Assembly (NCBI GenBank): GCA_034180345.1
Contig: JAXFOQ010000040.1
Coordinates: forward strand, 1 to 64,000
Direction of reading: 5' to 3'
Source: RGIG5681 sp034180345
Lineage (GTDB): Bacteria > Bacillota_I > Bacilli_A > Erysipelotrichales > Erysipelotrichaceae
Length of the DNA stretch: 64,000 nt
In this document: positions 54,969 through 63,282 of the stretch, in pieces
Layout: each line of letters opens with the position of its first letter
How positions within the stretch are numbered: position 1 is the first letter of the stretch
Program-made: the position numbers and the translations under genes
Notes under the pieces: generated by a model
What the model saw: the letters and a program-made list of their open reading frames with translations, nothing else
The model's database searches: none
What the model was told of the DNA's origin: nothing

Positions 54969-55483
54969 AACTAAAAGAATACATATTTTATACTATTATT
55001 GCTGCCCTATATGCAGTATTATCATTGGTTATCGGGGGTTTTGCCTTTGGCATTGTGCAATTTAGATATGCTGAAGTCTTAAATATTTTAGCCTTAAAAA
55101 ATAAAAAATTTATTTGGAGTCTTACTTTAGGCTGTTTTATTACCAATTTAATCGGAGTATTATCAGGAACTAATCCAATCGGTATTTTGGATGTGATCAT
55201 AGGAAGCCTTGCAACCCTTATTGCAGGATATTTGATGTACTATTTAAAAGATAAGAAAATATATGGTTTACCAATATGGTCATTATTGATGCCTGCGCTG
55301 ATAAACGGAATTATCATCGGAGCTGAACTTACCTATGTATTTACTCCAGAAACATTAGTAGTTGGTTTCTATTTGAATTTCATCAGTGTTTTTGTCAGTG
55401 AATTTATTATTGTAACAATCTTTGGAACCTTATTGATGAAACCGTTATTTAAGAATTTGGAATATGTTAAAATTAAGTTATGA
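54965..55483 (+). CDS. queT: QueT family transporter (queuosine precursor uptake)
   Basis: A 172-residue membrane protein with five or six helices and the family signature FAFGIVQFRYAEVLNILAL, then GCFITNLIGV. QueT proteins are S components of ECF transporters believed to import a queuosine precursor such as preQ1. No preQ1 riboswitch is visible because the gene is inside an operon, overlapping the NUDIX gene and the next small gene by 4 bp each. Confidence 0.9.
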   Translation: MKLKEYIFYTIIAALYAVLSLVIGGFAFGIVQFRYAEVLNILALKNKKFIWSLTLGCFITNLIGVLSGTNPIGILDVIIGSLATLIAGYLMYYLKDKKIYGLPIWSLLMPALINGIIIGAELTYVFTPETLVVGFYLNFISVFVSEFIIVTIFGTLLMKPLFKNLEYVKIKL

Positions 55484-55815
55484 ATAAATTAGATATTAAA
55501 GATTTAGATAAATTAAATGAAAGACTAAGTAAACTTCAAGCAGGTGAATTGCTGGTGCTTAGTGATGGTGTTGAAGAAAAGTTTGTATTAATTGATAGTA
55601 ATACTTTTGATATGATGCAAAAGGCCTTTGATTTGGATGTTAAAAATAATCCACTTAAATATTTTGATCCAAGTAAATTGGAAGTTAGGGTAATTAGTGA
55701 TCCATCAAAACCTGAACTTAGTGAAGAAGAGTATGAAGCTATCAAAAAACAATTAAATGAAGCCTTGGAAAAGACACTTAAACCATCACATAAGTATAAA
55801 CTTAGTCAATCATAA
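55480..55815 (+). CDS. Hypothetical protein between queT and tmk
   Basis: A 111-residue soluble, charged protein of unknown family. It has a predicted beta-rich middle (GELLVLSDGVEEKFVLIDS) and an acidic C-terminal helix (LSEEEYEAIKKQLNEALEK). The ATG overlaps the queT stop and the stop lies nine bases before the tmk start, so it belongs to the operon. No Cys, no signal peptide. A role cannot be proposed. Confidence 0.75.
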   Translation: MNKLDIKDLDKLNERLSKLQAGELLVLSDGVEEKFVLIDSNTFDMMQKAFDLDVKNNPLKYFDPSKLEVRVISDPSKPELSEEEYEAIKKQLNEALEKTLKPSHKYKLSQS

Positions 55816-55824
55816 GAGGTGAAT

Positions 55825-56451
55825 ATGAAAAAGGGATTATTTATTGTATTGGAAGGACCTGATGGTTCAGGTAAAAGTACCGTTGCGGCTAAGATTAAAA
55901 CATCCTTGGAGGACCAAGGTTTTTTGGTATGTCATACCAGAGAACCAGGAGGCATTGATATTGCTGAACAGATTCGTAAAGTTATTCTCGATCCTAAAAA
56001 TACGGCAATGGACGAAAAAACCGAAGCCTTATTATATGCTGCTAGTCGCAGACAACACCTAATAGAAAAGGTGGTTCCAGCTATCGACAGGGGGGAGATT
56101 GTACTTTGTGAGCGTTTTGTTGATTCTTCCTTGGCCTATCAAGGATATGCCCGTGGTATTGGCATTGATGAAATCTTGAATATCAATATGTTTGCGATTG
56201 ATAATCATTTTCCTGACTTAACAATTTATTTAGATACGGCTGCCGATGTCGGTTTAAAACGCATTGAAAACCGTGGTTTTAAAGATCGTTTGGATCAAGA
56301 GTCTTTAGCTTTTCATATTCGTGTAACCGAAGGCTATCGTATAATCAACAAGCGTTTTAGTGATCGTATTCAAACTGTTGATGCGAACAGAAGTATTGAT
56401 GAGGTTGTTGATGCCTGTATGCATTTAATTTCAGGAAAGATTAATGCTTAA
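55825..56451 (+). CDS. tmk: Thymidylate kinase
   Basis: Phosphorylates dTMP to dTDP for DNA synthesis. The 208-residue protein has the P-loop LEGPDGSGKST, the DR(E/Y)-type substrate motif in CHTREPGG, the LYAASRRQHL region and the late CERFVDSSLAYQG lid segment. The ATG at 55825 follows AAGAGG. It overlaps holB by 8 bp, the usual tmk-holB arrangement in Firmicutes. Confidence 0.97.
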   Translation: MKKGLFIVLEGPDGSGKSTVAAKIKTSLEDQGFLVCHTREPGGIDIAEQIRKVILDPKNTAMDEKTEALLYAASRRQHLIEKVVPAIDRGEIVLCERFVDSSLAYQGYARGIGIDEILNINMFAIDNHFPDLTIYLDTAADVGLKRIENRGFKDRLDQESLAFHIRVTEGYRIINKRFSDRIQTVDANRSIDEVVDACMHLISGKINA

Positions 56452-57361
56452 CTTAAAAGAAAGTCAAAGAGTTGCCTACCAAAGTTTAAATAATGCCCTT
56501 AAATTTCAAAAAGTAAGTCATTGTTTTCTTTTTGAAGGTCCTAAGACGGCTGCTAAACTGGAAATGGCCTATGTCTTGGCTTCGGCTATTATTTTAGAAA
56601 GTGATTGTTTGGATATCGTTGATAATGTTATTTATGAACGAATTAGCAATCACCAATATTTGGATTTGTATTTTATTGACGGCTCAGAAAATGTCATCAA
56701 AAAAGAACAAATTGAAGCGATGTTTGAAAAATTTAATAAAACCGGCTTGGAATTGGCAGCTAAAAAAGTTTATATTATTAATAATATCAATAATGCTTCA
56801 ACTAAAGTTTTAAATATGTTATTGAAATTTATGGAAGAACCAAATTCTAATGATGTAGTTGGTATTTTGATTAGTGATGAAGCTGATAATTTATTACCGA
56901 CTATCAGAAGTCGTACCTTAAATGTTTTGTTTGTGCAGGATAGCCAACAGGAAATAGTTGCCAAATATCTTAAGAAAGACTTTGACTTATCGGCTGCCAA
57001 TGATATAACTAAGATAATCAATAGGTATGATGATAATATTACAGTTGATATGTATCGTTTTAGTCAGCATTTAAAAGCATTATGTATTGAAAATATCCGT
57101 CATTTTGAAACCTTTATCTTTGAAATTCAAAATAATATTTATCCAAGTCTTAAAGACTATGAACGCCATCACATTATTAAAATAATTTTATTGTTTATTG
57201 ATATGTTGTTATGGGAACTTAAGAATAATAGCCAATTTAATCTTGATAAATATTTAAAATTAAGTGAAATACTGATTGATGCTAAAGAAAAATTTAATAA
57301 TCGCTTTGATTATAAATTAGCTTTTGATGAATTAGTGTATAATTTATATAAGGAGTTATGA
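56444..57361 (+). CDS. holB: DNA polymerase III subunit delta'
   Basis: The delta' subunit of the clamp loader. The 305-residue protein keeps the fold-defining segments (HCFLFEGPKTAAKLEMA, IKKEQIEAMFEKF, KKVYIINNINNASTKVLNMLLKFMEEP, and the RSRT sensor) but, as normal for delta', the P-loop is degenerate and ATP is not hydrolysed. The usual four-Cys zinc module is missing. The tmk-holB-ricT-rsmI order confirms identity. It overlaps its neighbours on both sides. Confidence 0.94.
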   Translation: MLNLKESQRVAYQSLNNALKFQKVSHCFLFEGPKTAAKLEMAYVLASAIILESDCLDIVDNVIYERISNHQYLDLYFIDGSENVIKKEQIEAMFEKFNKTGLELAAKKVYIINNINNASTKVLNMLLKFMEEPNSNDVVGILISDEADNLLPTIRSRTLNVLFVQDSQQEIVAKYLKKDFDLSAANDITKIINRYDDNITVDMYRFSQHLKALCIENIRHFETFIFEIQNNIYPSLKDYERHHIIKIILLFIDMLLWELKNNSQFNLDKYLKLSEILIDAKEKFNNRFDYKLAFDELVYNLYKEL

Positions 57362-58215
57362 TGGAATTATACATAAATATTAAATTTGATAATAATCATA
57401 AATTATATACTTTTAAAACGATTGATGATACGCTACAAAAAAATGATTATGTAGTTGTTGAAAGTGCCAGAGGAATTGAACTCGGCAAGGTGATGACCGT
57501 TCCTCGCAAAACTCATGATTTAAGCGATGATTTTGAGATTAAAGAAATATTGAGAAGCGCCACTTGTGAAGATCTTGAGATGTTTAAAAAGAATCGTGAT
57601 GATGCTAAAAAGGCACTTAAAATATGCCAAATATATGCGAATCAATTAAAACTTAAGATGGAAATAGTAGTTTGTGAATATACCCTAGATCGTAGCAAGC
57701 TAACTTTTATTTATATCGCCGATGATCGTGTTGATTTTAGAGAATTGTTAAAGATTTTAGCGACAGAATTTCGGACTCGTATCGAATTAAGGCAGGTTGG
57801 TGTCAGAGATCGTGCGCGTTATATTAGTGGGGTCGGCATCTGTGGTCGTGAATTATGTTGCCATGGTTTTATTAATGATTTTGAAATGATCTCCATAAAT
57901 ATGGCTAAAAATCAATTACTAGCGCTTAATGTCAGTAAACTATCTGGTCAATGTGGTAAACTTAAATGTTGTCTTAAATATGAAGATGATGTATATACAG
58001 ATATTCGTAAAGATTTACCTAAAATAGGATCGAGTATTGAATATGAACATAATATTTACCGTTTAAGTTCGATAAATATTATTAATCGTACTTGTAAGTT
58101 GGAGAATCATGAGAATGCCTTATTTATAAAAATTGATGAGGTATTAAAAAAGGGTAAGGTTATTAATAAAAATACTACTAAAAAGGAAGCGACTAATAAT
58201 GAAAAGGCAGGCTAG
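57361..58215 (+). CDS. ricT: RicT/YaaT PSP1-domain protein
   Basis: A 284-residue cytosolic protein. The PSP1 domain carries the conserved VESARGIELGKVM, VGVRDRARYISGVGICGRELCC and KLSGQCGKLKCCLKYE. These Cys residues bind an Fe-S cluster in Bacillus RicT, part of the RicA-RicF-RicT (Y) complex that directs RNase Y. Of two adjacent ATGs the second (57361) has the better distance from AAGGAG. It overlaps rsmI by 17 bp. Confidence 0.95.
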   Translation: MELYINIKFDNNHKLYTFKTIDDTLQKNDYVVVESARGIELGKVMTVPRKTHDLSDDFEIKEILRSATCEDLEMFKKNRDDAKKALKICQIYANQLKLKMEIVVCEYTLDRSKLTFIYIADDRVDFRELLKILATEFRTRIELRQVGVRDRARYISGVGICGRELCCHGFINDFEMISINMAKNQLLALNVSKLSGQCGKLKCCLKYEDDVYTDIRKDLPKIGSSIEYEHNIYRLSSINIINRTCKLENHENALFIKIDEVLKKGKVINKNTTKKEATNNEKAG

Positions 58216-59041
58216 TTTTAAAAATAAGTCAGCGACACTTTTTTTGGTAGCCACACCGATTGGAAATCTTAATGAATTTAGTAGTAGAGCTGTTGAAGTT
58301 TTAAAGAATGTTAATGTTATTGCATGTGAAGATACCAGAACTTCTAAGACCCTACTTAAACATTTTGGGATTGATAATAAACTTATTAGTTACCATAATT
58401 TTAATGAAAAGGCTAGTACTGAAGGTATCTTATCACTTTTGGCTCAGGGTAAAAATATCGCTCTAATCAGCGATGCTGGTTATCCAATAATCAGTGATCC
58501 AGGTTATGAATTGGTCAACAATTGTATTAAACATGAATATAATGTTGTACCCATCAGTGGTGCCAATGCCGCCTTAAATGCCTTGGTAGCATCAGGGCTT
58601 TCTGGTAGTCATTTTCTTTTTTATGGTTTTTTAAATAATAAGAGTGGTGAGGCTCATAAAGAGTTGGAGGCCTTAAAAAAATATCCTTTTACTATTATCT
58701 TTTATGAGGCACCCCATCGGATCAACAAAACTCTCAATCTAATTTATCAAATCTTTGGCAATCGCTATTGTTGTCTAGCCAGAGAAATAACCAAACAATA
58801 TGAAGAATTTATTCGTGGCAACCTAGATGAAATTAAGGATCTTGAAAATTTAAAGGGTGAGATGGTCATTGTTTTAGATGGTTATAAAAATGATGATAAG
58901 GATATTTGTTATGATGATCTTATTGAAATTGTCCACGAATATATCAAGTTGGGGATGAGTACCAAGGATGCAATTGCAGTGGTTGCCAAAGAACACGGTG
59001 TATCTAAAAAGGATGTTTATAATCGTTATCATCAAGCATGA
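58199..59041 (+). CDS. rsmI: 16S rRNA (cytidine1402-2'-O)-methyltransferase
   Basis: RsmI uses SAM to methylate the ribose of C1402 in the decoding centre. The 280-residue protein has LFLVATPIGNL, ACEDTRTSKTLLKHF, ALISDAGYPIISDPGYELV and the ISGANAALNALVASGL loop of the tetrapyrrole-methylase fold, plus FYEAPHRI. AAGGAAG precedes the ATG. The stop codon overlaps the terminator stem. It ends the NUDIX-to-rsmI operon. Confidence 0.97.
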   Translation: MKRQASFKNKSATLFLVATPIGNLNEFSSRAVEVLKNVNVIACEDTRTSKTLLKHFGIDNKLISYHNFNEKASTEGILSLLAQGKNIALISDAGYPIISDPGYELVNNCIKHEYNVVPISGANAALNALVASGLSGSHFLFYGFLNNKSGEAHKELEALKKYPFTIIFYEAPHRINKTLNLIYQIFGNRYCCLAREITKQYEEFIRGNLDEIKDLENLKGEMVIVLDGYKNDDKDICYDDLIEIVHEYIKLGMSTKDAIAVVAKEHGVSKKDVYNRYHQA

Positions 59042-59071
59042 GTTATATATGTAGTAATTCATGCTTTTTTA
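59035..59071 (+). terminator. Terminator overlapping the rsmI stop
   Basis: AGCATGA (59035-59041) pairs with TCATGCT (59059-59065), followed by TTTTTT. Confidence 0.75.
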
Positions 59072-59119
59072 GTATAAAATTTATATAATTTAATCATTTA
59101 ATATAAGGGGGTATATTTA

Positions 59120-60787
59120 ATGAAGAAAATATCAAAGTTAGGATTATTGTTGATAATTATTTCAGCTTTAATTGGAACTTCCATTCCATATGTTGTAAGT
59201 AGGATTATCGATGGTAAAGATAAAATTTTTTATTTTATTGATAATGGTATTTTATTGGTTATTTTATTTTTGGTTCAGGCGATTTTTTCAACTTTGGCAA
59301 ATTTCCGCTTTGTGGAATTATCAGAGAAAAATGCCTTTATCTTAAGGAATGAGCTAATCAATAAAATTTTAAAGGCTAAATTGGCATTTTTAGATAAATT
59401 AAGCATCGGTAAAATTCCTAGTCATATTGATAATAATATTAAAGTAATTCAAAATTTTTATGCTAAGTCGGTACCTAATTTTATTAGTGCGATATTTACC
59501 TTGATTATTTCGCTGATATTTTTATTTAGTTTAGATTTAAATTTAACCATATTGTTGATTATTCTTTTACCGATCATTGCCTTAATTATCGTACCGATAA
59601 CAATGTTGTCTGGTAGGTATGCAGATTTATTTCAAAAAGAAAATTCACTTTATATTGAAAAATTAAGTAATATTTTTAACAATGTTATATACATTAAAAC
59701 TCTTAATGCTGAAGAAGACATCATAAATGACTTAACTGAAAATAATCAAAAGATTAGAGTTTTCTCTACTAAAAATAATAAGGTTGATGCCTTTGTTTAT
59801 CCATTTCTGTTATTGGCTTTAGTGGCGATACTAGCAATCATTTTTATGTATGGTGGTCTTAGGGTTTCACAGGGCTATATCAGTGTTGGGGTATTAATAG
59901 CCTACTTGTTATATATCTTTCAATTATTAACACCAGTTTCTGGCATTAGTAGCTTCTTTTCGGATAAAGAAAGATCAGAAGTTAATTATGAGGAATTAAA
60001 GGTTTATTTAGAATTGAAACAGGAAGAAGATACGAATATTACAACCGTTGAAAAAATAGAGAAAATAACCTTTGATAATGTAAGCTTTGGCTATGATGAT
60101 GAAGCGATTATTGAGGATTTAAATTTAGCGATTAAAAAAGGTGAAAAAATAGCTGTGGTTGGAGAATCAGGCTCAGGAAAATCTACGATGTTTAAATTAT
60201 TGATGAATTTGTATTCTTGTAAGGAAGGAAATATTCTTATCAATGATCAAAATATCAACAAGCTCAGTCTTAAAAGCCTTAGGGACAATATTGCCTTTAT
60301 ACCTCAAGAAAATAGTATTATCTATTCAAAATTAGGCAAATTTTTAGCCTTATCATCGGATGAAGTACAGCCTGAAAAGATTGTTGAAATTTTTGAAGCA
60401 CTTAATTTAAAGGAAAAATTCAACTTAGAAACCTTAGATTTAGATAGTGTTGATTATGGTCTTGGTGGTAAAAATCTTTCAACAGGTCAAAAACAACGAA
60501 TTTTAATCGCCAAGGCATTAATTTCTAAATTTAGTGTTTTATTGATGGATGAATCAACTTCGGCTGTCGATTCGGAGCTTGAAAATAAAATATTTAATAT
60601 TGTGGATGAATATTGTAAAGATAAGATTATGATTTCTATCGCTCATCGATTATCGACAGTTAAATATGTTGATCGGGTTATCTTTTTTGAAGATGGTAAA
60701 ATCACTGGTGATGACACGCATGAAAATTTATATCGATCTCATGAGAAATATCAAAGATATATCGATTTACAGAATATTAATAACTAA
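59120..60787 (+). CDS. ABC exporter, fused membrane and ATPase domains
   Basis: A 555-residue half-transporter of the ABC-B (MsbA/LmrA) type. The N-terminal 300 residues have six helices. The ATPase domain has Walker A GESGSGKST (about 352), signature LSTGQKQRILIAKA, Walker B VLLMDESTSAVDSE and the switch His in IAHRLST. The first helix is short and there is no C39 peptidase domain. A homodimer is expected; substrate unknown (peptide, lipid or drug). AAGGGGG precedes the ATG. The gene stands alone. Confidence 0.92.
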   Translation: MKKISKLGLLLIIISALIGTSIPYVVSRIIDGKDKIFYFIDNGILLVILFLVQAIFSTLANFRFVELSEKNAFILRNELINKILKAKLAFLDKLSIGKIPSHIDNNIKVIQNFYAKSVPNFISAIFTLIISLIFLFSLDLNLTILLIILLPIIALIIVPITMLSGRYADLFQKENSLYIEKLSNIFNNVIYIKTLNAEEDIINDLTENNQKIRVFSTKNNKVDAFVYPFLLLALVAILAIIFMYGGLRVSQGYISVGVLIAYLLYIFQLLTPVSGISSFFSDKERSEVNYEELKVYLELKQEEDTNITTVEKIEKITFDNVSFGYDDEAIIEDLNLAIKKGEKIAVVGESGSGKSTMFKLLMNLYSCKEGNILINDQNINKLSLKSLRDNIAFIPQENSIIYSKLGKFLALSSDEVQPEKIVEIFEALNLKEKFNLETLDLDSVDYGLGGKNLSTGQKQRILIAKALISKFSVLLMDESTSAVDSELENKIFNIVDEYCKDKIMISIAHRLSTVKYVDRVIFFEDGKITGDDTHENLYRSHEKYQRYIDLQNINN

Positions 60788-60810
60788 AATTATTGGGATA
60801 TTAAATTAAA

Positions 60811-60838
60811 AAAAGTTAACTTTGTAGTTAACCTTTTT
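60811..60838. terminator. Bidirectional terminator between the ABC exporter and ldh
   Basis: AAAGTTAAC (60812-60820) pairs with GTTAACCTTT (60827-60836), one C bulged, flanked by A and T runs on both sides. Confidence 0.7.
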
Positions 60839-60856
60839 AATTACCTTAGTTTTAAA

Positions 60857-61807
60857 TTATTTTATACTTTCAAAGGCTTTATTGATAGCTTCTTTTAGTG
60901 TCTTTGATGATAAATTTAATTTATTCATTTCACTTTCATCAAGTTTTAATTCAATTATATTTTTAATGCCTTCACTACCGATTACGGCTGGTGCACCAAG
61001 ATAAATATCCTTTTGACCATAAAGATCATCTAAGTATACCGAAAGAGGCAAGATGGCATTTTCATTATCCAAGATGGCTTTAGTTATTCTAGCAAGGGCA
61101 ACCGCCACACCATAGTAGGTGGCACCCTTTTTTTCGATAATGTGATAGGCAGCATTTTTAACCTTAAAGAAAATATTGACCAATTCTTCTTGGTTGATGT
61201 CTGGATGGTGTTCAACCCATTCGTAAATACTCATTCCACCGACCGTTGTATGCGACCATGCAGGAAATTCAGTATCTCCATGTTCTCCCATAATATAACC
61301 ATGGACATTTCTAGCATCAACATTTAAAATGGTTGAAATTTCTTTACGGAAACGCGCACTATCAAGTGATGTACCAGAGCCGAATACTTTATTGGTAGGG
61401 AGTTTAGAAAATTTTTGAGCAGCATAGGTCATAACATCAACAGGGTTGCTGGCAACAAGAATTAAACCATTAAACCCACTTGCCATTAATTGTTCGATGA
61501 TATTTTTCATAATTTTGATATTCTTTGTTACAAGATCTAAGCGTGTTTCACCATCTTTTTGTGGTGCTCCAGCGGTGATGACCACCAGTTCAGCATCGTG
61601 GCAGTCCTTGTAATCAGCGGCGTATATTTTTTTAGGCGAGGTATAGGCCAAGGCATCACTAAGATCCATGGCATCACCCTCGCATTTATTTTTATTAATA
61701 TCAATAATTCCTATTTCTTGGGCAATGTTTTGTGTTACAAGCGCAAAGGCAAAACTGCTTCCAACCGCTCCATTACCGATAATCATTACTTTTTCTCTTT
61801 TTTTCAT
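60857..61807 (-). CDS. ldh: L-lactate dehydrogenase
   Basis: Reduces pyruvate to L-lactate, regenerating NAD+ in fermentation. The 316-residue protein shows the NAD-binding MIIGNGAVGSSFAFAL, the loop AGAPQKDGETRLDLV with the Arg that separates LDH from MDH by its Gln-containing AxxPQK context, ASNPVD, GSGTSLDSARFR and the catalytic His in GEHGDTEFPAWS. The ATG at 61807 has GAGGTGAT eight bases upstream; the longer in-frame GTG start overlaps that site. Confidence 0.96.
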   Translation of the reverse strand: MKKREKVMIIGNGAVGSSFAFALVTQNIAQEIGIIDINKNKCEGDAMDLSDALAYTSPKKIYAADYKDCHDAELVVITAGAPQKDGETRLDLVTKNIKIMKNIIEQLMASGFNGLILVASNPVDVMTYAAQKFSKLPTNKVFGSGTSLDSARFRKEISTILNVDARNVHGYIMGEHGDTEFPAWSHTTVGGMSIYEWVEHHPDINQEELVNIFFKVKNAAYHIIEKKGATYYGVAVALARITKAILDNENAILPLSVYLDDLYGQKDIYLGAPAVIGSEGIKNIIELKLDESEMNKLNLSSKTLKEAINKAFESIK

Positions 61808-61902
61808 TATAATCACCTCATCAATATTCTATCATTAATAAAACACGATAGGGTATTTAATACTTAAATGATAATTGATAAAATATTTTAGGAGGTAAAA
61901 TT

Positions 61903-62583
61903 ATGAAGAGTGTTAATGTAAAATTAAGTAGTCGTATAGCGATATTATTAAATTATTTTTTAGGTGTGATATTTATATATCCGGCTATTTTGGAATTGAT
62001 TATTCGTGGCATAAAGGCCAATGAGTCTTTATCAATCTTATTAAAAATTATTTATACTTTGGTGATTACGGTAGTATTTATATTTATTATGCGTAAGGCC
62101 TTGGTTGATGATTTTAAAAATATTAAAGGCAACTACAAGGCGGTTATTATTCAAACATTAAAATATTTAGGTTTAATGTTGGTGGCTAATTTGATTATCG
62201 GTAATCTTTTAAATCTTATCGGTTCTAGCAGTGAAAATGAAGCAGCTCTTAAGGAAGTGATGAATTTATCTTTACCACTATTGTTTGTGAATGCAGTTAT
62301 TTTTGCGCCGATTGTTGAAGAAGCAGTATTTAGATTGGCAATTTTTAGACCCTTAAGAGAAAAAAATCGAATTGTAGCCTATGTGGTTAGTAGTGTTCTA
62401 TTTGGTTTATTGCATGTTATTGGTAGTGCTAATTTAATTAATTATCTACAAATCATCCTATATGCTTCAATGGGTTATTTTTTAGCGAAAAATTACGAAA
62501 AGAACAACAGCCTTATCGCATCTATCTCATTACATTTTTTGAATAATTTGTTGGCATTTACGCTATCGATGTTCTTAAAATAA
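61903..62583 (+). CDS. CPBP family intramembrane metalloprotease
   Basis: A 226-residue membrane protein with six to seven helices. Catalytic motifs of the CAAX-protease/bacteriocin-processing (Abi) family are present: EEAVFRLAIFRPLR (Glu-Glu, Arg), then FGLLHVIG (His) and ISLHFLNNLLAF (His, Asn). Members process prenylated proteins or bacteriocins or give bacteriocin immunity; the substrate here is unknown. AGGAGG precedes the ATG. It is not next to the secreted-peptide locus. Confidence 0.92.
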   Translation: MKSVNVKLSSRIAILLNYFLGVIFIYPAILELIIRGIKANESLSILLKIIYTLVITVVFIFIMRKALVDDFKNIKGNYKAVIIQTLKYLGLMLVANLIIGNLLNLIGSSSENEAALKEVMNLSLPLLFVNAVIFAPIVEEAVFRLAIFRPLREKNRIVAYVVSSVLFGLLHVIGSANLINYLQIILYASMGYFLAKNYEKNNSLIASISLHFLNNLLAFTLSMFLK

Positions 62584-62674
62584 AGATATATTGATTGTTT
62601 TTGGAAGGATGATTATCAATAGCCATTCTTTTAAAATTTAATATAGATTTAACAAAAAATATAAAAGAAAAAAT

Positions 62675-62703
62675 TTGACATTATGATTGATATTTAGTAA
62701 CAT
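62675..62703 (+). promoter_or_regulatory. Promoter of rpmH
   Basis: TTGACA (62675-62680), 17 bp, TAACAT (62698-62703), 48 bp before the rpmH ATG. The strong -35 fits a ribosomal protein gene. Confidence 0.75.
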
Positions 62704-62750
62704 AAATGAGCAAATGCTCAATTTATAGAAGGAAATGAGGTGGCTTTATT

Positions 62751-62885
62751 ATGAAGAGAACATATCAACCGAGCAAAAGAAAGCACCAAAAAGTCCACGG
62801 TTTTAGAGCCCGTATGAAAACAGTTGGCGGACGCAAAGTTTTGGCTAGGCGTCGTGCTAAGGGCAGAAAGACATTGTCGGCATAA
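62751..62885 (+). CDS. rpmH: 50S ribosomal protein L34
   Basis: A 44-residue, strongly basic protein starting MKRTYQPSKRKHQKVHGFRA and ending GRKTLSA, the standard L34 sequence. GAAATGAGG lies upstream of the ATG. It heads the rpmH-rnpA-yidC cluster. In most Firmicutes dnaA is transcribed divergently just upstream; here a CPBP protease gene occupies that place. Confidence 0.99.
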   Translation: MKRTYQPSKRKHQKVHGFRARMKTVGGRKVLARRRAKGRKTLSA

Positions 62886-62892
62886 GGTCAAT

Positions 62893-62917
62893 AAGCCACT
62901 TAGTTGTGGCTTTTTAT
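62893..62917 (+). terminator. Attenuator hairpin between rpmH and rnpA
   Basis: AAGCCAC (62893-62899) pairs with GTGGCTT (62906-62912), followed by TTTATTT, eight bases after the rpmH stop and seven before the rnpA ATG. Partial termination here would keep L34 output above RNase P protein output. Confidence 0.75.
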
Positions 62918-62923
62918 TTACAA

Positions 62924-63256
62924 ATGAAAAAAGTATATCGGATATTAAAAAATCAAGAGTTTAAAAAGATTCTTGATCAACGCAAAAGAAGTCAAAATGA
63001 TAGTTTTAAAATAGCTTATACCAATAAGTCCTTTGATCATGCCCGTTTAGGAATTAGTGTTTCTAAGAAGCTAGGCAATGCTGTTATCAGGAATAAAATT
63101 AAAAGACAGGTTAGAATGATGGTTGATTATATTGTTGATTTTAATGCCTATGAATATGATGTGATCATAATCGTTAAAAAGGAATATTTACTTAAAAGCT
63201 ATGAAACTAATCAAAATTACTTGGAAACATTATTAAAAAAATGTAAAATAAAATAG
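62924..63256 (+). CDS. rnpA: Ribonuclease P protein component
   Basis: The protein cofactor of RNase P, which matures tRNA 5' ends. The 110-residue protein begins MKKVYRILKNQEFKKIL and has the RNA-binding signature NAVIRNKIKRQVRMM, preceded by ARLGISVSKKLG. The ATG at 62924 lies right behind the attenuator stem and has no real Shine-Dalgarno; an upstream TTG in the stem itself is unlikely. Confidence 0.97.
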   Translation: MKKVYRILKNQEFKKILDQRKRSQNDSFKIAYTNKSFDHARLGISVSKKLGNAVIRNKIKRQVRMMVDYIVDFNAYEYDVIIIVKKEYLLKSYETNQNYLETLLKKCKIK

Positions 63257-63282
63257 CGAGTTCTCAGAAAGGTTTATAAAAA

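Noticed and set aside
62584..62750. oriC next to rpmH
   Set aside because: No TTATCCACA-like boxes or AT-rich 13-mer set were found; dnaA is not adjacent.
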